From contig CAMDEM010000015.1 of NCBI GenBank assembly GCA_945896675.1, positions 1 to 56,111 on the forward strand: a stretch of DNA of 56,111 nt. Reading direction: 5' to 3'. The stretch is from Cyanobium sp. NIES-981 (GTDB taxonomy: Bacteria > Cyanobacteriota > Cyanobacteriia > PCC-6307 > Cyanobiaceae). A model generated the notes under the pieces. It searched no databases, had not been told where the DNA came from, and saw only the letters and a program-made list of their open reading frames with translations. The first letter of the stretch is position 1. Each line of letters opens with the position of its first letter. The position numbers and the translations under genes are program-made. Shown piece by piece: positions 50,653 to 56,111 of the stretch.

Positions 50653-52212
50653 ATGGGATTGCCCTGGTATCGGGTGCACACCGTTGTCATTAACGACCCA
50701 GGTCGTTTATTGGCTGTGCACCTCATGCACACCGCGCTGGTGGCCGGCTGGGCCGGCTCCATGGCGCTTTATGAGCTCGCGATCTTCGATCCTTCAGATG
50801 CCGTTCTGAACCCCATGTGGCGTCAGGGCATGTTCGTCATGCCGTTCATGGCTCGCCTGGGAGTCACCGGCAGCTGGGGCGGCTGGAGCATTACCGGCGA
50901 AACCGGTGTTGACCCCGGCTTCTGGAGCTTTGAAGGTGTGGCCGCTGCCCACATCATTTTCAGTGGCTTGCTGTTCCTTGCCGCGATCTGGCACTGGACC
51001 TACTGGGACCTCGAGATCTGGCAAGACCCCCGCACCGGGGAGCCCGCCCTCGACCTGCCCAAGATTTTTGGCATCCACCTGCTGCTTGCAGGTTTGGGCT
51101 GCTTTGGTTTCGGCGCCTTCCACCTCACCGGCGTTTTTGGGCCGGGCATGTGGGTCTCCGATGCCTATGGCTTAAACGGACACCTGGAGGCGGTACAGCC
51201 GTCCTGGGGCCCGGAGGGGTTTAACCCCTTCAATCCCGGTGGCATCGTTGCCCACCACATCGCCGCAGGCATCGTTGGCATCATTGCCGGCGTCTTCCAC
51301 ATCACGTCCCGCCCCCCCGAGCGCCTCTACAAAGCGCTGCGCATGGGCAACATCGAAACGGTTTTGGCCTCGGCCATTGCGGCCGTGTTCTTTGCGGCCT
51401 TCGTGGTGGCAGGAACCATGTGGTACGGCGCGGCAGCCACCCCTGTCGAGCTGTTTGGCCCCACCCGCTACCAGTGGGACCAGAGCTATTTCAAGACCGA
51501 AATCAATCGCCGCGTCCAAACCGCCCTCGATGGCGGAGCTTCGATGGAGCAGGCCTATGCCTCGATTCCTGAGAAGCTGGCCTTCTACGACTACGTCGGC
51601 AACAGCCCTGCCAAGGGCGGTCTGTTCCGCGTGGGTCCGATGGTGAACGGCGACGGCCTGCCCACCGGCTGGATTGGCCACATCGTCTTCACCGACAAGG
51701 ACGGCCGCAACCTTGAAGTGCGCCGCCTGCCCAACTTCTTCGAGAACTTCCCTGTGATTCTCCAAGACCAGGAAGGCATTGTTCGCGCCGACATCCCATT
51801 CCGCCGCGCTGAAGCGAAGTACTCCTTCGAACAGACCGGGGTCACGGCAACCGTCTACGGCGGCGCCCTGAATGGCCAAACCTTCACCGACCCAGCCGAC
51901 GTCAAGCGTCTGGCCCGCAAAGCCCAGCTGGGTGAAGGGTTTGAATTCGATCGCGAGAAGTACCACTCGGATGGCACCTTCCGCAGCTCACCCCGCGGCT
52001 GGTTCACCTTCGGGCACGCCACCTTCGCCCTGCTGTTCTTCTTCGGCCACATTTGGCACGGTGCTCGCACCCTCTACCGCGATGTGTTCGCCGGAATCGA
52101 CCCAGACTTGGGTGAACAGGTGGAGTTCGGTCTGTTCCAGAAACTGGGCGACCGCTCCACCCGCCGCCTGCCTGAGGGCTATGTGCCCCCGGCTGGCAGC
52201 ACCCTCAGCTGA
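50653..52212 (+). CDS. psbB: photosystem II chlorophyll-binding protein CP47
   Basis: A 519-residue core antenna protein of photosystem II with six membrane helices and a large luminal loop. It starts [20 protein letters not shown], includes [20 protein letters not shown] and [20 protein letters not shown], the loop [20 protein letters not shown], and the C-terminal helix [20 protein letters not shown]. Chlorophyll-ligand histidines are conserved. An upstream in-frame ATG at 50551 would add 34 residues not seen in CP47; the ATG at 50653 matches the known N-terminus. psbT follows 39 bp on. Confidence 0.99.
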   Translation: MGLPWYRVHTVVINDPGRLLAVHLMHTALVAGWAGSMALYELAIFDPSDAVLNPMWRQGMFVMPFMARLGVTGSWGGWSITGETGVDPGFWSFEGVAAAHIIFSGLLFLAAIWHWTYWDLEIWQDPRTGEPALDLPKIFGIHLLLAGLGCFGFGAFHLTGVFGPGMWVSDAYGLNGHLEAVQPSWGPEGFNPFNPGGIVAHHIAAGIVGIIAGVFHITSRPPERLYKALRMGNIETVLASAIAAVFFAAFVVAGTMWYGAAATPVELFGPTRYQWDQSYFKTEINRRVQTALDGGASMEQAYASIPEKLAFYDYVGNSPAKGGLFRVGPMVNGDGLPTGWIGHIVFTDKDGRNLEVRRLPNFFENFPVILQDQEGIVRADIPFRRAEAKYSFEQTGVTATVYGGALNGQTFTDPADVKRLARKAQLGEGFEFDREKYHSDGTFRSSPRGWFTFGHATFALLFFFGHIWHGARTLYRDVFAGIDPDLGEQVEFGLFQKLGDRSTRRLPEGYVPPAGSTLS

Positions 52213-52251
52213 ATCGCCAGCCACCCTGTACGCACGCCCTGAGGAGTCCCC

Positions 52252-52347
52252 ATGGAGAGCTTCGCTTACATCCTGATTTTGGCCCTGGCCATTTCCACCC
52301 TGTTCTTCGCCATCGCGTTCCGCGATCCCCCGAAGATCGGCAAGTGA
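52252..52347 (+). CDS. psbT: photosystem II protein T
   Basis: A 31-residue single-helix photosystem II subunit: [20 protein letters not shown] then [11 protein letters not shown]. The family's N-terminus and C-terminus match. It lies 39 bp behind psbB and ahead of a strong terminator, so the two are co-transcribed. The ATG follows GAGGAGTCCCC, a usable ribosome binding site. Confidence 0.98.
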   Translation: MESFAYILILALAISTLFFAIAFRDPPKIGK

Positions 52348-52403
52348 TCTAGCCCAAGGGAATTCCCAAAAATCCAAAGCAGGGGCCCAAGTCCCTGTGC
52401 ATC

Positions 52404-52429
52404 AGCCCCTGGTCATTCAGGGGCTTTTC
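52404..52429 (+). terminator. rho-independent terminator of psbB-psbT
   Basis: AGCCCCTG (52404-52411) pairs perfectly with CAGGGGCT (52418-52425) around a six-base loop and is followed by T-rich TTTTC. It separates psbBT from nrdR. Confidence 0.85.
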
Positions 52430-52526
52430 TATGGCACAGCGGGCCGGATTGGAAGCACCAAGAGGGTTGCATTCAACAATTAGGCCAAAATTGCCCCAAA
52501 ACCACCTGATTAATAGGTGCTGGCCC

Positions 52527-52555
52527 TTTTCAAAGTGAAAATCGCTGTTTACACT
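52527..52555 (+). promoter_or_regulatory. candidate nrdR promoter
   Basis: TTTTCA (52527-52532), a 17-bp spacer and TACACT (52550-52555) match a sigma-70-type promoter, with initiation expected near 52562, about 20 bp before the nrdR ATG. A small inverted repeat, CACCT...AGGTG, lies around 52504-52519 just upstream. Confidence 0.4.
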
Positions 52556-52582
52556 TAAAAAAGTTCACCCGGAACCTCGGGC

Positions 52583-53080
52583 ATGCAATGCCCCTCTTGC
52601 CAACACACTGACAGTCGGGTGCTCGAATCTCGGGCAGCTGATTGCGGCAGAAGTGTGCGAAGACGCCGGGAATGTCTGAACTGCGATTTTCGTTTTACCA
52701 CCTATGAACGGGTGGAAACGGTTCCCATCACGGTGGTCAAACGCAACAGCAACCGTGAAACCTTCAACCGCAGCAAGTTGCTGCATGGGGTGTTGAGGGC
52801 CTGCGAGAAAACGGGTTTGGAGCCAGCAAGACTGGAAGCGGTGGTGGATGAAATCGAATTGCAGCTGCAACAGCGCAGCGGCCGAGAAGTAACCAGCAGT
52901 GAAATCGGCGAACTCGTTTTGGCCCAGCTCGGTGAGATGAGTGAAGTGGCCTATGTGCGCTTTGCCTCTGTCTATCGCCAGTTCCAGGGCGTCAGCGACT
53001 TTGTCGCCACCCTCGAAGGTCTGAACCAACGCACCAAATTGCGCAGCAAGACCAAGCCGTCCTTGGCCGCGATCGGCTAG
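52583..53080 (+). CDS. nrdR: transcriptional repressor NrdR
   Basis: A 165-residue ATP-cone regulator that represses ribonucleotide reductase genes. It opens with the zinc ribbon: [17 protein letters not shown] (Cys3, Cys6) and [20 protein letters not shown] (second Cys pair), then the ATP-cone domain [20 protein letters not shown] to the end ([20 protein letters not shown]). The length matches the family. The ATG at 52583 is certain by the zinc-ribbon spacing. It is located between psbBT and rpsA, as typical in picocyanobacteria. Confidence 0.97.
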   Translation: MQCPSCQHTDSRVLESRAADCGRSVRRRRECLNCDFRFTTYERVETVPITVVKRNSNRETFNRSKLLHGVLRACEKTGLEPARLEAVVDEIELQLQQRSGREVTSSEIGELVLAQLGEMSEVAYVRFASVYRQFQGVSDFVATLEGLNQRTKLRSKTKPSLAAIG

Positions 53081-53220
53081 GCGCCAAGTTTCCACTGGCC
53101 CGCTCCTGCCAGGAGAGCGTCGCAGGCCGATTGGCTACACTGATTGATTGCGCTTGCGCTGCTGGCGGGCAGTCACTGCGTTCCTTTCGTACTGCCCGAG
53201 GGCAGGCCGCCACACACCCC

Positions 53221-54294
53221 ATGACCGTGACCCCTTCCGAACTCAGCCCGAACCAGAGTCCCGAGGAACTGGCCCAAGAAGCCGATCTCGACCTCACCCT
53301 CGACGCTGAGCTTGATCTCGCCATCCCGGAAGAGGTGCCCACGGCCGACGATCCCAGCAGCCGGGCCTCCCGCAGCGATACCGACGGGGTGGGTTTCACC
53401 CTCGATGAATTCGCGTCCTTGCTGAGCAAGTACGACTACAACTTCAAGCCCGGTGACGTCGTCAACGGCACCGTGTTCGCCCTGGAATCCAAGGGCGCCA
53501 TGATCGATATCGGCGCCAAAACCGCAGCTTTCATGCCGCTGCAAGAGGTGTCGATCAACCGGGTTGAGGGCCTGAGCGATGTGCTCCAGCCCGGCGAGAT
53601 CCGGGAGTTCTTCATCATGAGTGAGGAGAACGAAGACGGTCAGCTTTCGCTCTCGATTCGCCGGATTGAATACCAGCGGGCCTGGGAACGGGTGCGACAA
53701 CTGCAGAAAGAAGACGCCACCATCTACAGCGAAGTGTTTGCCACCAACCGCGGTGGTGCCCTGGTCCGGGTGGAAGGCCTGCGCGGCTTCATTCCCGGTA
53801 GCCACATCAGCACCCGCAAGGTCAAAGAGGAACTCGTTGCCGACTTCCTGCCCCTCAAGTTCCTCGAGGTGGATGAGGAGCGCAACCGCCTGGTGCTCAG
53901 CCATCGCCGCGCCCTGGTGGAGCGCAAGATGAACCGCCTGGAAGTGGGCGAAGTGGTGATCGGTACCGTTCGCGGCATCAAGCCCTACGGCGCCTTCATC
54001 GATATCGGTGGTGTGAGCGGCCTGCTGCACATTTCCGAGATCAGCCACGAGCACATCGAGACACCCCACACGGTGCTCAACGTGAACGATCAGATGAAGG
54101 TGATGATCATCGACCTCGACGCCGAGCGCGGTCGGATCTCGCTGTCTACCAAAGCGCTTGAGCCCGAGCCCGGCGACATGCTCACCGACCCCGCCAAGGT
54201 CTTCGAGAAGGCCGAGGAGATGGCCGCTCGCTACAAGCAAATGCTGCTGGAGCAAGCCGAAGACGGCGAACCCATGGAAGTCACCGTCGACTAA
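53221..54294 (+). CDS. rpsA: 30S ribosomal protein S1
   Basis: A 357-residue S1 with three S1 RNA-binding repeats, the cyanobacterial form. An acidic N-terminus (NQSPEELAQEADLDLTLDAE) precedes repeat 1 (PGDVVNGTVFALESKGAMID), repeat 2 (IYSEVFATNRGGALVRVEGL) and repeat 3 (VGEVVIGTVRGIKPYGAFID and GLLHISEISHEHIETPHTVL). It helps initiation on structured mRNAs. An earlier in-frame start at 53131 adds 30 residues of unusual composition; the ATG at 53221 is preferred. It follows nrdR by 140 bp. Confidence 0.97.
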   Translation: MTVTPSELSPNQSPEELAQEADLDLTLDAELDLAIPEEVPTADDPSSRASRSDTDGVGFTLDEFASLLSKYDYNFKPGDVVNGTVFALESKGAMIDIGAKTAAFMPLQEVSINRVEGLSDVLQPGEIREFFIMSEENEDGQLSLSIRRIEYQRAWERVRQLQKEDATIYSEVFATNRGGALVRVEGLRGFIPGSHISTRKVKEELVADFLPLKFLEVDEERNRLVLSHRRALVERKMNRLEVGEVVIGTVRGIKPYGAFIDIGGVSGLLHISEISHEHIETPHTVLNVNDQMKVMIIDLDAERGRISLSTKALEPEPGDMLTDPAKVFEKAEEMAARYKQMLLEQAEDGEPMEVTVD

Positions 54295-54311
54295 CCCCAT
54301 CGAGGCATCCC

Positions 54312-55091
54312 ATGGCCAAGCTCCTGCTTCGCGGCCTCGAACTGGGTCTGGTGGAAGCGGTGCTGTTCGACAAGGACGGCACCCTCAGCATCAGCGAGCC
54401 CCAGCTCATCACCCTGGCCAAGGCCAGGGTTTTTCTTTGCCTTGAGCAGGTCGACCCTGAGCTGCGCCCCCAGCTCCAGGATTTGCTGGAACGGGCCTAT
54501 GGCCTCAGAAACGAGGGCAGGGCGCTCTGCCCAGCCGGCATCACCGCGGTGGCCCACCGCGACCACAACCTGATCTCCACGGCCACCGCCCTGGCCCAAA
54601 CGGGGCTGGGCTGGCCCGATGCCCTGGCGATCAGTGAGTTGGTTTTTGCCAAGGCCGACCAGGGCGATGGCAGGCGCGAGGGGCGCCACACCAGTGAAAC
54701 CACCGAAGGGCTGCTGCCTTTTCTGCAGCAGCTCCAGGGCCAGGGTGTGCGCTGCGCGGTGATCAGCAACGACGATGTGGCCGGCATTGAGCACTTCCTG
54801 GCCAGCCACCAGCTCAGCAGCTATTTCTCCGGCATCTGGAGTGCCGAACACCGGCCCCGCAAACCGGATCCCCAGGCGGTGCATGGACTCTGCGGCGTGA
54901 TGGGCGTTGGCGTGGAGCACTGCGCCCTGGTTGGCGATGCCAACAGCGACCTGCGCATGGCCGTGGCCGCCGGCATTCCCCATCAACGGGCCTTGGGCTA
55001 CACGGCTGCCTGGAGCAGCGCGCCCCCCCTGAACGAACCCCACCCCCTCATCCATCACTGGGATGAGCTCAGGGTGGAAGCTGCGTCCTAA
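54312..55091 (+). CDS. HAD-superfamily hydrolase (phosphoglycolate phosphatase-like)
   Basis: A 259-residue HAD phosphatase with LVEAVLFDKDGTLSISEPQL (nucleophile Asp in DKDGT), the cap helices PELRPQLQDLLERAYGLRNE, motif II near GVRCAVISNDDVAGIEHFLA (Ser/Asn), and motif IV in GDANSDLRMAVAAGI with Lys in RPRKPDPQAVHGLC. This fits the phosphoglycolate phosphatase-like group; substrate unknown. The ATG at 54312 lies 17 bp after rpsA, and metK follows by 42 bp, so the three may be co-transcribed. Confidence 0.9.
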   Translation: MAKLLLRGLELGLVEAVLFDKDGTLSISEPQLITLAKARVFLCLEQVDPELRPQLQDLLERAYGLRNEGRALCPAGITAVAHRDHNLISTATALAQTGLGWPDALAISELVFAKADQGDGRREGRHTSETTEGLLPFLQQLQGQGVRCAVISNDDVAGIEHFLASHQLSSYFSGIWSAEHRPRKPDPQAVHGLCGVMGVGVEHCALVGDANSDLRMAVAAGIPHQRALGYTAAWSSAPPLNEPHPLIHHWDELRVEAAS

Positions 55092-55133
55092 GGGCTGCAG
55101 ATAAGGTAATAACCAACGTCATTGCTTCTAGAA

Positions 55134-56111
55134 ATGGGTAGCCGCCACGTCTTCACCTCGGAATCGGTGACCGAAGGTCATCCCGACAAGATCTGTGATC
55201 AGGTGAGCGATGCGGTGCTCGACGCCCTCCTAGCCCAGGACCCCGCCTCCCGGGTGGCCTGCGAAACCGTGGTGAACACGGGCCTGTGCCTGATCACCGG
55301 CGAAGTCACCACCAACGCCCGGGTCGACTTCAACACCCTGGTGCGGGGCGTGATCAACCAGATCGGCTACTCCGGCGCCAGGGCCGGTGGTTTCGATGCC
55401 AACAGTGCCGCGGTGCTCGTGGCCCTCGACCAGCAATCGCCCGACATTGCCCAGGGGGTGAATGAGGCCGACGACCATTCCGGCGACCCCCTCGATCTGA
55501 TTGGGGCTGGCGATCAGGGCATCATGTTTGGCTACGCCTGCAACGAAACCCCAGAGCTGATGCCCCTGCCCATCAGCCTGGCCCACCGGCTGGCCAGGCG
55601 GTTGGCGGAAGTGCGCCACAACGGCAGCCTCGAGTATCTGCTGCCCGATGGCAAAACCCAGGTGAGCGTTGTCTACGAAGACGATGTGCCCGTGGCCATC
55701 GACACCATTTTGATCTCCACCCAGCACACCGCTGAAATTGATGGAGTAAGTGAAGAGAAGGCCATGCGGGAGCGCATCGCCGCCGATCTCTGGAGCCATG
55801 TGGTGGAGCCCGCCACCGCCGACCTCCCCCTCAAACCCCTCAAGGAAGCCACTGGCGACCAAAGCGCCACCCGCTTTCTGGTGAACCCCACGGGCAAGTT
55901 CGTGGTGGGCGGCCCCCAGGGCGATGCCGGCCTGACCGGCCGCAAAATCATTGTGGATACCTACGGCGGCTATGCCCGCCACGGCGGCGGCGCCTTCTCC
56001 GGCAAGGACCCCACCAAGGTGGACCGCTCCGCCGCCTATGCCGCCCGCTACGTGGCCAAGGCCCTGGTGGCTGCAGGCTTGGCCCGCAAGGCCGAGGTTC
56101 AGCTCAGCTAC
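55134..56111 (+). CDS. metK: S-adenosylmethionine synthetase (3' end outside window)
   Basis: Makes S-adenosylmethionine from methionine and ATP. The first 326 residues are visible: [59 protein letters not shown] and [20 protein letters not shown], the family's signature motifs. The family is about 385-420 residues, so the stop is beyond base 56111. The ATG at 55134 matches the usual start. It follows the HAD gene by 42 bp. Confidence 0.98.
   Translation, partial: MGSRHVFTSESVTEGHPDKICDQVSDAVLDALLAQDPASRVACETVVNTGLCLITGEVTTNARVDFNTLVRGVINQIGYSGARAGGFDANSAAVLVALDQQSPDIAQGVNEADDHSGDPLDLIGAGDQGIMFGYACNETPELMPLPISLAHRLARRLAEVRHNGSLEYLLPDGKTQVSVVYEDDVPVAIDTILISTQHTAEIDGVSEEKAMRERIAADLWSHVVEPATADLPLKPLKEATGDQSATRFLVNPTGKFVVGGPQGDAGLTGRKIIVDTYGGYARHGGGAFSGKDPTKVDRSAAYAARYVAKALVAAGLARKAEVQLSY

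Noticed and set aside
53173-54300. A 375-codon minus-strand open frame opposite rpsA.
   Set aside because: It is a shadow of the S1 gene, which has three clear S1 repeats on the plus strand.
55092-55133. Considered a SAM riboswitch ahead of metK.
   Set aside because: Only 42 bp separate the genes, too short for any known SAM riboswitch.
1-56111. Looked for CRISPR arrays, insertion sequences, phage genes and toxin-antitoxin pairs.
   Set aside because: No regularly spaced repeats, transposase, integrase, capsid or toxin-antitoxin motif was seen on either strand.

Overview
The window comes from a cyanobacterium, most likely a high-GC unicellular picocyanobacterium of the Cyanobium / freshwater Synechococcus type (inference). 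Direct evidence is photosystem II genes psbB, psbT and psbM, an SLH/OprB-type iron uptake porin, a three-repeat ribosomal protein S1, a plant-type [2Fe-2S] ferredoxin, a DUF1400 alpha/beta hydrolase and scattered GCGATCGC (HIP1-like) octamers, for example at 13827, 28052, 32380 and 45669. The window contains no transposase, integrase, CRISPR array or rRNA. The one tRNA is tRNA-Thr(UGU).

Layout. 1-1505: end of minD, minE, a DNA-binding-domain-only LuxR-type gene and tRNA-Thr. 1717-9732: class I fructose-bisphosphate aldolase, a small membrane protein, a large GH63-like glucosidase, a VOC protein, a probable gene remnant and an MscS channel. 9891-11540: exported YkuD-like protein, LprI-like protein and rhomboid protease. 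11705-17008: an AT-richer stretch with a LuxR regulator, a pyruvate-decarboxylase-like ThDP enzyme, a PAP2 phosphatase and an ArnT-like glycosyltransferase. 17077-19636: an MliC-like exported protein divergent from a three-gene unit (DCC thiol oxidoreductase, small protein, photolyase/cryptochrome).

19775-30432: iron uptake porin divergent from an unusual transport cluster, consisting of a solute-binding lipoprotein, an MscS channel overlapping it by 4 bp, a fused double permease of the NitT/TauT type and an ATPase with an extra C-terminal domain. It faces a PhoX-like and a phytase-like gene that also overlap by 4 bp. 30476-35647: ferredoxin, then (read right to left) a tightly packed run of mostly exported proteins: Cys-containing protein, Asn/Arg-repeat protein, small exported protein, DUF1400 hydrolase, exported Mn-type superoxide dismutase and TspO. 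35976-45538: nucleotide kinase-like protein, J-domain protein, glutamate decarboxylase, MarC-like protein, glycogen-debranching-like enzyme with a GT4 glycosyltransferase, LysM protein, small exported protein and NCS2-type permease.

45503-48971 is a leftward housekeeping unit (thioesterase, dprA, prmC, sua5, small membrane protein). 49023-56111 holds the conserved picocyanobacterial block: tandem UspA, psbM, 2Fe-2S protein, psbB-psbT, nrdR, rpsA, HAD hydrolase and metK (cut by the window end). Short tandem duplications (15-bp in genes, about 20-21 bp between genes) recur through the window. The best candidates for something undescribed are the solute-binding-protein/MscS/ABC cluster at 21438-27183 and the overlapping run of exported proteins at 31333-35647.
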